Source of the DNA: Corydoras sp. C115
Lineage: Eukaryota > Chordata > Actinopteri > Siluriformes > Callichthyidae
DNA length: 64,000 nucleotides
Direction: 5' to 3'
Assembly: GCA_019802505.1 (NCBI GenBank)
Contig: JAFMOC010000429.1
Location: 187,501 to 251,500 of the forward strand
This document shows, in pieces, positions 1 to 61,141 of the stretch; within the stretch, counting starts at the first letter, position 1, and each line of letters starts with the position of its first letter. Both the position numbers and the translations under genes were made by a program. A model generated the notes under the pieces. It saw only the letters and a list, made by a program, of their open reading frames with translations, was not told the origin of the DNA and did not search any database.

Positions 1-2110
1 TGTAAATGTTGTCACAGCGAACCAACATTGACAAATGCTGAGACAACATTTACAAATGCTGAAACAACATTTACAAACATCGAGACAACATTTACAAACA
101 TCGAGACAACATTTACAAATGCTGAAACAACATTTACAAACATCGAGACAACATTTACAAACATCGAGACAACATTTACAAATGCTGAAACAACATTTAC
201 AAATGCTGAGGCAACATTTACAAATGCTGAAACAACATTTACAAATGCTGAGGCAACATTTACATACATCGAGACAACATTTATAAACATCGAGACAACA
301 TTTACAAACGCTGAGGCAACATTTACAAACATCCAGACAACATTTACAAACGTCGGGACAACATTTACAAACGTCGAGACAACATTTGCAAATCATCGAG
401 ACAACATTTACAAACATCGAGACAACATTTACAAACATCGAGACAACATTTACAAACGTCAAGACAACATTTACAAACGTCGAGACAACATTTACAAACG
501 TCGAGACAACATTTACAAACGTCGAGACAACATTTACAAATGCTGAAACAACATTTACAAACGTCGAGACAACATTTACAAATGCTGAAACAACATTTAC
601 AAATGCTGAGGCAACATTTACAAATGCTGAAACAACATTTACAAATGCTGAAACAACATTTACAAATGCTGAGGCAACATTTACATACATCGAGACAACA
701 TTTATAAACATCGAGACAACATTTACAAACAACCAGAGGCAACATTTACAAACAACCAGACAACATTTACAAACGTCGGGACAACATTTACAAACGTCAA
801 GACAACATTTACAAACATCGAGACAACATTTACAAACATCGAGACAACATTTACAAACATCGAGACAACATTTACAAACGTCGAGACAACATTTACAAAC
901 GTCGAGACAACATTTACAAACGTCGAGACAACATTTACAAACGTCGAGACAACATTTACAAACGTCGAGACAACATTTACAAATGCTGAAACAACATTTA
1001 CAAACATCGAGACAACATTAACAAATGCTGAAACAACATTTACAAACATCAAGACAACATTAAAAAATGCTGAAACAACATTTACAAACATCGAGACAAC
1101 ATTTACAAATATCAAGACAACATTTACAAAAGCTGAGGCAACATTTACAAACATCGAGACAACATTTACAAACATCGAGACAACATTTACAAACGCTGAG
1201 GCAACATTTACAAATGTCGATATGTATTTACAAATGCTGAAACAACATTGTATAGACATCTGTAAATGTTGTCTCGACGTTTGTAAATGTTGTCCCGACG
1301 TTTGTAAATGTCGTCTCGGCGTTTGTAAATGTCGTCTCGACGTTTGTAAATGTCGTCCCGGCGTTTGTAAATGTCGTCCCGGCGTTTGTAAATGTCGTCC
1401 CGGCGTTTGTAAATGTCGTCCCGGCGTTTGTAAATGTCGTCCCGGCGTTTGTAAATGTCGTCCCGACGTTTGTAAAGGTTTTCTCGACGTTTGTAAATGT
1501 TGTCTCGACGTTTGTAAATGTTGTCTCGACGTTTGTAAATGTTTTCTCGACGTTTGTAAATGTTGTCTCGACGTTTGTAAATGTTGTCTCGACGTTTGTA
1601 AATGTTTTCTCGACGTTTGTAAATGTCTCGACGTTTGTAAATGTTGTCTCGACGTTTGTAAATGTTTTCTCGACGTTTGTAAATGTCTCGACGTTTGTAA
1701 AGGTTTTCTCGACGTTTGTAAAGGTTTTCACGACGTTTGTAAAGGTTTTCACGACGTTTGTAAATGTTGTCCCGACGTTTGTAAATGTTGTCCCGACGTT
1801 TGTAAATGTTGTCTCGACGTTTGTAAATGTTGTCTCGACGTTTGTAAATGTTGTCTCGACGTTTGTAAATGTTGTCCCGACGTCTGTAATTGTTTACCAG
1901 ATGTTTGTAAATGTTGTCCCGACGTTTGTAAATGTTGTCTCGACGTTTGTAAATGTTGTCCCGACGTTTTTAAATGTTGTCTCGACGTTTGTAAATGTTG
2001 TCTCAACGTTTGTAAATGTCACGGCAAACCAAATGTCGATACAACCTATACAAACGCTGAAACAACATTGTATAGACATTTGTAAATGTTGTCACAGCAT
2101 TTGTCAAATG
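1..2110. repeat. 21-bp minisatellite in alternating orientations (foldback-like)
   Basis: Units of 21 bp (acatttacaaacgtcgagaca and variants with aatgctgaa) run forward from about 25 to 1245, then as reverse complement from about 1262 to 2016, then briefly forward (about 2030-2068) and reverse again. The two forward-to-reverse hinges are nearly identical (caacattgtatagacat at about 1244 and 2066). The reverse-to-forward hinges near 10-25 and 2018-2033 also match (cacRgcRaacca). The unit length is seven codons, so several frames stay open on both strands; these frames are not genes. The array lies in the intron or flank downstream of the zinc-finger exon. Confidence 0.95.
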
Positions 2111-2197
2111 TTGTTTCAGTGTTGTTCATTTGTTTTCCGCTTCTCAGCCACCGTAAAGTAGCTGTCATGTATTTTCTTGTAAGAATTTGAGCAATAC

Positions 2198-51525
<49,328 letters not shown>

Positions 51526-52130
51526 CTGCAAAGGGAATTAGACAAAAGGCGTTTATTAAGCATGCAGCATGGATAAACAGGTAAAAAAAAAAAATAATAA
51601 AGACAACGACGTGTCATCGAGCCCCACCGCCTAGTGTTATCACCACCAGCAGATGACTCTGCGTTAATTGGATTTGGTCCTGAAAAGGCTGCGGGCGAAA
51701 TGATGAAGAAAGAAATATAGTCGGGAAAGTTCCGTTTTGCTTTTCTAACCGGGTCACTCGTCTCTTTCATCCCATGTCCCGCAGACACAGAGGAGAATCC
51801 TTTGGTGTGTCAAAAGCCTATGCCAAAGGCTACGCTTACATAAAGATACCCCCGGTAACGCCTTTGGAGAGGGCTAGTTCAAAGCAGTCAACGCTCCAAA
51901 CTCCCACAGTCCCAGACGGGTGGGTAGACAGTCAGACAGACCGTCAGACAGACAGACGCACAGATAGAATGATAGATGAGTGGCCAGGCGGAGAGGGTGA
52001 TGGTAGCGTCATCTTTGTGGAAGGGCTTAGTCATTTTTGCTTTGATGTCACAGACCTTGTGAGGGGAAAAAAAGCCTCATTATTTCAGGAAAATGCTGGA
52101 GAAATTGTTGACTGTCGCTTAAACATATAA
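51526..52130. other. Intron sequence, no feature recognised
   Basis: About 600 bp. I searched for the first coding exon and saw none. cagacagaccgtcagacaga is a short simple repeat near 51930. Confidence 0.55.
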
Positions 52131-52270
52131 ATATTTTGTTATTGAAGTATATATATACACAAACACAACTATAAATATATATGTGTATGTGTGTGTAGTG
52201 TATACTATATACATATACAGTTGTATATATATACACAGATATATATTTATATATACATATATAAATATAT

Positions 52271-52340
<70 letters not shown>

Positions 52341-52364
52341 TATATATATATATATATATATATA
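52131..52364. repeat. (TA)n and (CA)n microsatellite
   Basis: Runs up to the left end of a Tc1 element. Confidence 0.93.
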
Positions 52365-53980
52365 CAGTGGATATAAAAAGTCTACACACCCCTGTTCAAA
52401 TGCCATGTTTTTGTGATGTAAAAAAATTACAGTAAGACAAATAATTTTACAACTTTTTCCACCTTTAATGTGACCTATAACCTGTACAATGCAATTGAAA
52501 AAACAAACAGAAACCTTTCAGGGAGGTGATGTAAAAATAAACAACTGAGATAATGTAGTTGCATAAGTGTGCACACCCTTTTATAACTGGGGGTGTGGCT
52601 GTGTTCAGATTTAACCAATTACATTCAAACTCATGTTAAATGGGAGTCAGCACACACCTGTCACCAATTAAAGTGCCTCTGATCAACCCCAAATAAATTT
52701 CAGCTGTTCTAGTAGGCTTGTCCTGACATTTTTGTAGCCACATCTTCCAGCACAAGCCATGGTCCGCAAAGAACTGCCAGAGCATCAAAGGGATCTCATT
52801 ATTGAAAGATATCAGTCAGGTGAAGGCTACAAAAGAATTTCCAAGTCATTAAATATACCATGGAACACAGTGAAGACTGTCATTATCAAGTGGAGAAAAC
52901 ATGGCACAACAGTGACATTACCAAGAACAGGACGTCCGTCCAAAATAGATGATAAGACAAGAAGAAAACTGGTCAGGGAGGCTGCCAAGAGGCCGACAGC
53001 AACACTGAAGGAGCTGCAAGAATTTCTGGCAAGTACTGGCTGTGCAGTACATGTGACAACAATCTCCCGTCTTCTTCATATGTCTGGGCTATGGGGTAGG
53101 GTGGCAAGACGGAAGCCTTATCTTTCAAAGAAAAACATCCAAGCCCGGTTAAATTTTGCAAAAAGACATCTGAAATCTCCCAAACGCATGTGGGAAAATG
53201 TGTTTGGTCTGATGAAACCAAGGTTGAACTTTTGGACATAATTCCAAAAGGTATATTTGGCGCAAAAACAACACTGCTCATCACCAAAAGAACACCATAC
53301 CTACAGTGAAGCATGGTGGTGGCAGCATCATGCTTTGGGGCTGTTTTTCTTCAGCTGGAACTGGGGCCTTATCAGGGTGGACGGAATTATGAACAGTTCC
53401 AAATACCAGTCAGTATTGGCACAAAACCTTCGGCCTTCTGTTAGAAAGCTGAAGATGAAAAGGAACTTCATCTTTCAGCATGACAATGACCCAAAGCACA
53501 CATCTAAATCAACAACAGAATGGCTTCACCGGAATAAGATTAAGGCTTTGGAATGGCCCAGCCAGAGTCCAGACCTGAATCCCATCGAACACTGTGGGGT
53601 GATCACTGTGCACAGGAGATGCCCTCGCAATCTGTCAGATTTGGAGCGGTTTTGCAAAGAAGAGTGGGCAAATATTGCTACATCAAGATGGCCACACTGA
53701 TAGGCTCCCACCCAAAAAGACTGAGTGCTGTACTAAAAGCCAAAGGTGCTGCAACAAGTATTTTTAAGGGTGTGCATATTTATGCAACCAGGTTATTTTA
53801 AGTTTTTTTTTAATATTTTTCAGCTGTAAAGGTTTCTGTTTGTTTTTCAATTGTATTGTACAGGTTATAGATCACATTAAATGTGGAAAAAGTTGTGAAA
53901 TTATTTGTCTTGCTGTCATTTTTTTACATCACAAAAACATAGCATTTGAACAGGGGTGTGTAGACTTTTTATATCCACTG
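52365..53980 (+). mobile_element. Tc1-like transposon, second family, long TIRs
   Basis: A 1616-bp element with ends CAGTGGATATAAAAAGTCTA on both strands and TA on each side. The inverted repeats run about 150-160 bp (52365 to about 52520; about 53826 to 53980) with few mismatches. The transposase inside is broken. Confidence 0.95.
52759..53700 (+). pseudogene. Tc1-like transposase, frameshifted
   Basis: ATG at 52759. HTH regions ERYQSGEGYKRISKSLNIPW and TGRPSKIDDKTRRKL are intact. The frame breaks at about 53200-53260, where the first catalytic Asp (WSDET motif) should be read. The same frame region resumes with KNTIPTVKHGGGSIMLWGCF-type sequence, partly in another frame. QHDNDPKHTSK and SPDLNPIE supply the other catalytic residues. 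A small deletion follows at 53590-53620. At least two frame lesions make it inactive. Confidence 0.9.
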
Positions 53981-53999
53981 TATATATATATATATATAC

Positions 54000-54335
54000 A
54001 TTCATTATCTTCCGCTTTATCCTATATTAGGGTTGCGGGGTGGGGGGGGGGGATTCCCCATGCCCATCCAGGTGAGAACTTTTCGGGCGCTGGGCAGATA
54101 CACCCAGGACAGGACGCCAATCTATCGCTGGGCACACACTCACTCACACAGATACGCACGCATACACACTATATGGGGCAATTTGGAGAACTCAATTGAC
54201 TAGATCCATGTTTTTGGACTGTGGAAGGAAACCGGAGAACCCAGAGGAAACCCACACGGACACGGGGAGAACATGGAAACTCCCACCCAGATGGGGATTC
54301 GAACAAGGAATCCCTAGCGCCGAGAGGCGAATGTG

Positions 54336-54337
<2 letters not shown>
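54000..54337 (-). mobile_element. V-SINE, last head bases replaced by TA repeat
   Basis: The tail begins straight after the TA repeat that flanks the Tc1 element. It ends gcgaatgtgctaac then TA. Confidence 0.92.

Positions 54338-54420
<83 letters not shown>
54338..54420. repeat. (TA)n and (CA)n microsatellite
   Basis: Compound simple repeat. Confidence 0.93.
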
Positions 54421-54422
<2 letters not shown>

Positions 54423-54562
54423 GAGCTGATATTTGATGTTAGTTAGAACATGTTAATTAACTGACACATAGAAAATCCATAACTTAAGCAGTGGTCAAAT
54501 CATTTACATAAGACTATATATGAAGCTATATTTAATTCTATTTGTAATTAACTCTGAAACAA

Positions 54563-54740
54563 ACATCCATCCATTATCTTCCAAGTAATTCTCTGTGGGG
54601 GGGGTGGTCTATTCCCATGAAGGGAAGAACGCTTCGTGCACCCAGGACAGGGCACCAATATAATGCTGGGCACGTTTCTTAACACACACTATATAGTGGC
54701 AATTTAGAGCCATGTTTTGGACTGCAAATGGAATCCGGAG
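54563..54740 (-). mobile_element. V-SINE, old degenerate copy
   Basis: catccatccattatcttcca, aagggaagaacgcttcgtgc and ccatgttttggactgcaaat. Strongly diverged. Confidence 0.72.
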
Positions 54741-55099
54741 AACCAAACAAACAAACAACGCGCAAATCCTCAAAGAACTCTTCATACAAAGTGGGATTTT
54801 AATTTACGTCTACTGAGCCAACTGCTCTGTTCTCCAGCGCAGGAAGATGCATCAACTCAAATGTTTACGGTGCTCGCACCAGAAATGCAAATCAGTTGGA
54901 TAGAGATGTATTACAGATACTATTTATTCTTCAGGCCAGGGTGGAGTCATTATCTAATCCTGCAGGAAAATGAATCCACCGCTGTGTTTTGATCTAATTA
55001 ATCAAACAACATACACACTGGGTGCAGAGCATGATTAATACAGATAATATGAAACCACATCCCTGTTATTGTGCATATAGATGTTATTCTGGGAGATGG
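54741..55099. other. Intron or flanking sequence, no feature recognised
   Basis: About 360 bp, unrecognised. Confidence 0.55.
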
Positions 55100-55260
55100 G
55101 TGTGCTGGCTCAGTGGTTGGGGTGTTGGGTTATCAAACTAAAGGTTGTGGATTCAAAGCCCAGGTCCACCAACGTTACCAATGTGGGTCCGAGAGCAAAG
55201 CCTTCAACCCTTATTGCTCAAGGGATGCTGTATCATCGTTGTAACCTTGTAGATACTTGT
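55100..55260 (+). mobile_element. Second tRNA-derived SINE family, partial
   Basis: gctggctcagtggttggggt, ggttgtggattcaaagccca and gagagcaaagccttcaaccc. The 3' tail is absent. An ATT repeat lies at 55297-55318. Confidence 0.8.
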
Positions 55261-55458
55261 AAAGCCCATAAATGTGTCTTCATTATTTGTTTATTTATTA
55301 TTATTATTATTATTATTAGCATTCCTATAATAGCTTCATCTGTTTGTGTGTCTGGTAAAAAGTTTGCAAATGCTATTTGATCCACGTCCCATTATCCGAT
55401 TAAGCTGAAACTTTGGCAAAAACATGAATCAATCAAAAAAATTAACAATTAATTAACT

Positions 55459-55697
55459 ATCCATCCATTATCTTCTGCTTTATCCTGTACTAGGGTCGCG
55501 GGGGGATTCCGATGGGCATGGGGGTCTCGGGCACTGGGTAGATACACCCAGGACAAGGTACCAATCTATCACTGGGCAACTTACACACACAGACACACTC
55601 TATATGGGACAATTTGGAGAATTCAATTGATCTTGATCCATGTTTTTGGACTGTGGGAGGAAACCGGAGAACCCGGAGGAAACCCACACCGACACGA
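55459..55697 (-). mobile_element. V-SINE 3' part of an internal dimer
   Basis: Tail to aggaaacccacaccgacacg, then it jumps to the tail region of the next copy. The target duplication attaattaact (55448-55458 and 56038-56048) surrounds both copies. Confidence 0.92.
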
Positions 55698-56037
55698 TCT
55701 TCCTCTTTGTCCTCTAATAGGGTCGCGGCGGGTGTTCCCCATGCCCATCCAGGGGAGAATGTTTCAGGCGCTGGGCAGATACACCCAGGACAGGACGACA
55801 ATCCATTACTGGGCACACACTCACTCACACACACACACTCTATATGGGGCAATTTTGACCCCAATTCAATTGACCTTCATCCATGTTTTTGGATTGTGGG
55901 AGGAAACCGGAGAACCCGGAGGAAACCCACGCCGACACGGGGAGAACATGGAAACTCCACCCAGATTGGGATTCGAACCAGGAATCCCTAGTGCTGAGAG
56001 GAGAACATGCTAAGCACTAAGCCCCCATCCCACCATC
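55698..56037 (-). mobile_element. V-SINE, second part of an internal dimer
   Basis: Starts at atcttcctctttgtcctcta without the ATGG tail. Complete head. No target duplication between the two copies. Confidence 0.92.
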
Positions 56038-56048
56038 ATTAATTAACT

Positions 56049-56157
56049 GATTAGTGGTAATGAATTAATTTCTACATAATTTTCTTCTAAATTTTATACT
56101 TGACAAGCAAAATTAATTTAGGATAATGTAATTTAACACAATATATAGAGGTGTTTT

Positions 56158-56208
<51 letters not shown>

Positions 56209-56478
56209 CTTGTTTGGTATTATAAAGACTAGCACATCTAAATGTTCTAATGGTACAGACATAAAAAAAAAAAAACAATTTCTGCAAGAACAGAATCCTA
56301 ATCCACTTAATGTCACTGATTAGCTCTGTAATCATTAATAATCAAAGAGATTCTATGAAACTGAGGTGAGTCATGTGGTCAGGGGCGTCCCGACGTAATC
56401 AGAGAGAACAAGAAGACAAAATGTAAAGGAAGAATTCAGCTTTCATGATTTTGACATCTGTGTCATTTTATCTACTAT
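56049..56478. other. Intron or flanking sequence with (TA)n
   Basis: TA repeat at 56163-56207, otherwise unrecognised. Confidence 0.6.
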
Positions 56479-56830
56479 ATATCCATCCGTCCATCATCTT
56501 CTGCTTTATCCTCTATTAGGGTCGCGGGGGTGTTCCCCATGCCCATCCAGGGGAGAACATTTCGGACCCTGGGCAGACACACCTAGGACAGGGCGCCGAT
56601 CCATCACTGGACACACACTCACTCACACAAACACACTCTATATGGGGCAATTTGGAGAAATCAATTGACCTTAAGCCATGTTTTTGGACTGTGGGAGGAA
56701 AGCGGAGAACCCGGAGGAAACCCACACGGACACGGGGAGAACATGGAAACTCCACCCAGATTGGGATTTGAACCTGGAATACCCAGCGCTGAGAGGAGAA
56801 CATGCTAACCACTAAGCCATCATACCACCC
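56479..56830 (-). mobile_element. V-SINE, full length
   Basis: Shares ttcggaccctgggcag with the 57197 copy. Confidence 0.92.
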
Positions 56831-56839
56831 GTAAAAGAT

Positions 56840-57187
56840 ATCCATTAATTATCTTCCACTTTATCCTCTACTAGGGTCACGGGGGGTTCCCCATGCCCAT
56901 CCAGGGGAGAACATTTCGGGCACTGGGCAGATACACCCAGGACAGGACGCCAATCTATCACTGGGCACACACTCACTCACACAAACACACTCTATATGGG
57001 GCAATTTGGAGAATACAATTGACTTGATCCATGTTATTGGACTGTGGGAGGAAACCGGAGAACCCGGAGGAACACCACAACGGACACGGGGAGAACATGG
57101 AAACTTCATCTAGATGGGGATTCGAACCGGGAATCCCTAGTGCTGAGAGATGAACATGCCAACCACTAAACCACAGTACCTCCCTGA
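56840..57187 (-). mobile_element. V-SINE, full length
   Basis: Second of three minus-strand copies spaced by 10-15 bp. Its linkers show no shared target duplication. Confidence 0.92.
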
Positions 57188-57196
57188 GCCTTAGAT

Positions 57197-57552
57197 CATC
57201 CATCCATTATCTTCCACTTTATCCTCTACTAGGGTCACGGGGGGTTCCCCATGCCCATCCAGGGGAGACAATTTCGGACCCTGGGCAGATACACCCAGGA
57301 CAGGGCGCCAATCTATCACTGGACACACACTCACTCACACACAGACACACTATATACACTATATATGGAGAAATTTGGAGAATTCAATTGACCTTGAGCC
57401 ATGTTTTTGGACTGTGGGAGGAAACCGGAGAACCCGCAGGAAACCCACATGGACACGGGAAGAACATGAAAACTCCACCCAGATGGGGATTCCAACCGGG
57501 AATCCCAAGTGCTGAGAAGTGAACATGCCAACCACTAAACAAACATGCAGCC
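57197..57552 (-). mobile_element. V-SINE, full length
   Basis: Has extra atatacactatatatggaga in the middle. Head slightly degenerate. Confidence 0.92.
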
Positions 57553-57811
57553 CTATACAAAATATCATATCACAATATGAGCATCTTCTGCTGAACGAAA
57601 TCCCCTTTTCCTTCATTCTGCCTCGCTGTCTCTAATGTTTCTGTTGCATGCTGGGTATAATTAGTGAAGTCAATCAGAGGCCCTTATTCTGGAGTTTGTT
57701 CTCCAGCGGTGGAGAGCGGGCGGCCGAATCAGTGCAATCAGAGACGTGGAGACGTGGAGCAGCCGTCTCTTCGTTCAGGTCGGCAGGTAACGGAGTGGAT
57801 GTAGAGACGGT
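57553..57811. other. Intron or flanking sequence, no feature recognised
   Basis: GC-richer part at 57700-57800. No coding match. Confidence 0.5.
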
Positions 57812-58161
57812 GAGGCACGGTGGCTTAGTGGTTAGCACGTTCTCCTCTCAGCGCTAGGGATTCCCGGTTCGAATCCCCATCTGGATGGAGTTTCCATGTT
57901 CTCCCCGTGTCCGCGTGGGTTTCCTCCGGGTTCTCCGGTTTCCTCCCACAGTCCAAAAACATGGATCAAGTTAATTGAGTTCTCCAAATTGTCCCATATA
58001 GAGTGTGTCTGTGTGAGTGAGTGTGTGTCCAGTGATAGATTGGCGCCCTGTCCTGGGTGTATCTGCCCAGCGCCCGAGACGTTCTCCCCTGGATGGGCAT
58101 GGGGAACCCCACCACGACCCTAATAGAGGATAAAGCGGGAGATAATGAATGAATGAATGAA
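57812..58161 (+). mobile_element. V-SINE, full length
   Basis: Its (AATG)n tail leads straight into the 27-bp minisatellite. Confidence 0.93.
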
Positions 58162-58682
58162 TAATAACGGGGACCGGGGCGGGTGGTTTAATAACGGGGA
58201 CCGGGGCGGGTGGTTTAATAACGGGGACCGGGGCAGGTGGTTTAATAACGGGGACCGGGGCGGGTGGTTTAATAACGGGGAACGGGGCGGGTGGTTTAAT
58301 AACGGGGACCGGGGCGGGTGGTTTAATAACGGGGACCGGGGCAGGTGGGTTAATAACGGGGACCGGGGCAGGTGGGTTAATAACGGGGACCGGGGCGGGT
58401 GGTTTAATAACGGGGACCGGGGCGGGTGGTTTAATAACGGGGACCGGGGCGGGTGGTTTAATAACGGGGACCGGGGCGGGTGGTTTAATAACGGGGACCG
58501 GGGCGGGTGGGTTTAATAACGGGGACCGGGGCAGGTGGGTTAATAACGGGGACCGGGGCGGGTGGGTTAATAACGGGGACCGGGGCGGGTGGTTTAATAA
58601 CGGGGACCGGGGCGGGTGGTTTGATAACGGGGACCGGGGCGGGTGGTTTAATAACGGGGACCGGGGCGGGTGGCTTAATAAC
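58162..58682. repeat. 27-bp G-run minisatellite
   Basis: About 19 units of ataacggggaccggggcggg plus tggttta, 27-28 bp each, with few variants (caggtggg). Each unit has three to four G runs on the plus strand. Nine-codon periodic open frames on both strands are spurious. Confidence 0.96.
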
Positions 58683-58893
58683 GGGCGCTGGACAGATACA
58701 CCCAGGACAGGGTGCCAATCCATCACTGGGCACACACTCACTCACACAGACACACTCTATATGGGGCAATTTGTAGAATTCAATTGACTTGATCCATGTT
58801 TTTGGACTGTGGGAGGAAACCGGAGAACCCGGAGGAAACCCACGTGGACACGGGGAGAACATGGAAACTCCACCCAGATGGGGATTCGAACCG
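58683..58893 (-). mobile_element. V-SINE, tail missing and head cut
   Basis: Starts inside the element at gggcgctggacagatacacc and ends gattcgaaccggggcaggtg. Both ends merge with minisatellite-like ggggcaggtgg sequence. Confidence 0.9.
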
Positions 58894-59067
58894 GGGCAGG
58901 TGGATGAGGTGTTTGCTATAGTTGAGGGTGTAGAGGGAAGAAAACGGTCTGTCAGAATGAGGTGTTACATCACACAGCTGTGCGACTCGGCGGTTAAACC
59001 ACATGCCTCCATCGGCACGGTAACAGGAAAAAAGATGATGGAGGAGGTGATGACAAGTGTGCACGAG

Positions 59068-59070
<3 letters not shown>
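58894..59070. other. Unrecognised sequence with open frame
   Basis: The frame contains VDEVFAIVEGVEGRKRSVRM. I do not recognise it. It is short and lies between repeats, with no convincing splice sites. Confidence 0.35.

Positions 59071-59147
<77 letters not shown>
59071..59147. repeat. (CA)n microsatellite
   Basis: About 38 CA units. Confidence 0.96.
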
Positions 59148-59148
<1 letters not shown>

Positions 59149-59212
59149 ATACATGACATGTTTGGGCCTCCCAAAAGCTTCATGTCTAATTTTATCTGTG
59201 TTTATTTAAATA

Positions 59213-59535
59213 GGACGGCACAGGGCTTAGTGGTTAGCATGTTCTCCTCTCAGCACTAGGGATTCCTGGTTCGAATCCCAATCTGAGTGGAGTTTCATGT
59301 TCTCCCCGTGTCCACGTGGGTATCTCCGGTTTCCTCCCACAGTCCAAAAAAAACGTGGATCAAGTCAATTGAGTTCTCCAAACTGCCCCATATAGAGTGT
59401 GTCTGTGTGAGTGAGTGTGTGTCCAGTGATAGATTGGCGTCCTGTCCTGGGTGTATCTGCCCAGCGCCCGAGACGTTCTCCCCTGGATGGGCGACCCTAA
59501 TAGAGGACAAAACGGAAAACAATAGATGGATGGAT
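59213..59535 (+). mobile_element. V-SINE, near full length
   Basis: Short deletions at ggtatctccggtttcc and gatgggcgaccctaatag. Confidence 0.92.
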
Positions 59536-59549
59536 GGAAACCAGATCAT

Positions 59550-59900
59550 TCATTCATTCATTATCTTCCACTTTATCCTCTATTAGGGTCGCGGTGGGGT
59601 TCCCCATGCCCATTCAGGGGAGAACGTTTCAGACGCTGGGCAGATACACCCAGGACAGGACGCCAATCCATCACTGGGCACACACTTACTCACAGAGACA
59701 CACACACTGTATATGGGGCAATTTGGAGAACTCAATTGACCTTGATCCATGTTTTTGGACTGTGGGAGGAAACCGGAGAACCAGGAGGAAACCCACGCGG
59801 ACACGGGGAGAACATGGAAACTCCACCCAGATGGGGATTCAAAGCCAGAATCCCTAGCGCTGAGAGGAGAACATGCTAACCACTAAGCAAACCGTGCCGC
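59550..59900 (-). mobile_element. V-SINE, full length with exact 14-bp TSD
   Basis: ggaaaccagatcat at 59536-59549 and 59901-59914. Confidence 0.95.
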
Positions 59901-59946
59901 GGAAACCAGATCATGTCATGAGCAATTTCATGAAACCAAAACTATA

Positions 59947-60294
59947 CATATCCATCCACCCATTATCTTCCGCTTTATCCTCTACTAGGGTCACGGGGGG
60001 GGGGGTTCCCCATGCCCATCCAGAGGAGAACGTTTCAGGCGCTGGGCAGATACACCCAGGACAGGACGCCAATTTATCACTGGACACTCACTCACTCACA
60101 CACACACTCTGTATATGGGGCAATTTGGAGAACTCAATTGACCTTGATCCATGTTTTTGGACTGTGGGAGGAAACCGGAGAACCCGGAGGAAACCCACGG
60201 CGACACGGGGAGAACATGGAAACTCCACCCAGATGGGGATTCAAAGCCAGAATCCCTAGCGCTGAGAGGAGAACATGCCAACCACTAAGCCACC
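59947..60294 (-). mobile_element. V-SINE, full length
   Basis: Shares attcaaagccagaatccc with the previous copy, so the two are close relatives. Confidence 0.92.
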
Positions 60295-60917
60295 CACTTT
60301 ATATACTAAATACCACCAAAAAAATGTAATTTATAACATTAATCTTTATAAATTTGATATGAAGGAAGATGCAGGTCAGGATGTTTTGTGTTATTATCGT
60401 ACAGTTATATAAAATGAAACTGTTCGACTTCAGGGGTGTTTTTGTTAAGCGTGTTAATGTTAATAAAATGATTAACGTGGCAGTTTAAAAGGATATTTAA
60501 TTCAACTGCTGATGCTGAATATAAAACTGATGCCTAAATTACCTGTAACGAGGTCACCTTAGTGGCTTTTTGCTCGCTACAACAGAATTTCAGATCAGAG
60601 CAGCTGCAGTCATCTGCATAGCATTAGATGAAAAGGTGCAGCATTCTGGGTATTCTGCTTTAACGGTAAAAGTGTGGAATACTAATTATTATCCTTACAT
60701 ATTTAAATCTAAAATAAAAAAAGAGGAAATATATCGGAATTATACACATTCTAAGAATTAGCTACCATTTTAAATGAGCATTTGAATAATCATTCTATAA
60801 TAAGATTTTGTTGGTGTTAAAACTGCTGTGAATTCAGAAAATAAGGAAACAACCTAAATGTACTTTCATTAACAACAATCCAAACTTTAATAATTATTAT
60901 TTTATTCATATTTATTC
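60295..60917. other. Intron or flanking sequence, no feature recognised
   Basis: About 620 bp, AT-rich. A 63-codon open frame at 60570-60761 has no recognisable match. Confidence 0.55.
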
Positions 60918-61118
60918 ATGGCGGCACGGTGGCTTAGTGGTTATCATGTTCTCCTCTCAGTGCTAGGGATTCCTGGTTCAAATCCCAATCTGGGTGGAGT
61001 TTCCATGTTCTCCCCGTGTCCGTGTGGGTTTCCTCCGGGTTCTCCGGTTCTCCCACAGTCCAAAAACATGGATCAAGTCAATTGAATTCTCCAAATTGCC
61101 CCATATAGAGTGTCTTTC
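60918..61118 (+). mobile_element. V-SINE, 3' truncated
   Basis: Head and core to catatagagtgtctttc. Confidence 0.88.
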
Positions 61119-61141
61119 GCTTAACCCTGCAAAGGTGCGCA

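Noticed and set aside
28..2085. Long repetitive open frames (TFTNAET and CLDVCKC heptapeptide repeats) that look like a repeat protein
   Set aside because: They exist on both strands and in several frames because the DNA unit is 21 bp. There are no start context, splice or domain signals.
57648..57857. Possible first exon of rasa4 in GC-richer DNA
   Set aside because: Wrong strand for the open frame and no MAKxSSLxIRIVEGKNLP-like sequence on the minus strand.
58157..58862. NNGDRGGWF and PAPVPVIKP repeat frames resembling a structural protein
   Set aside because: Product of a 27-bp minisatellite open on both strands.
58908..59070. Possible coding exon (VDEVFAIVEGVEGRKRSV)
   Set aside because: No recognised family, no clear splice sites, flanked by a SINE and a CA repeat. 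Listed only as unrecognised.
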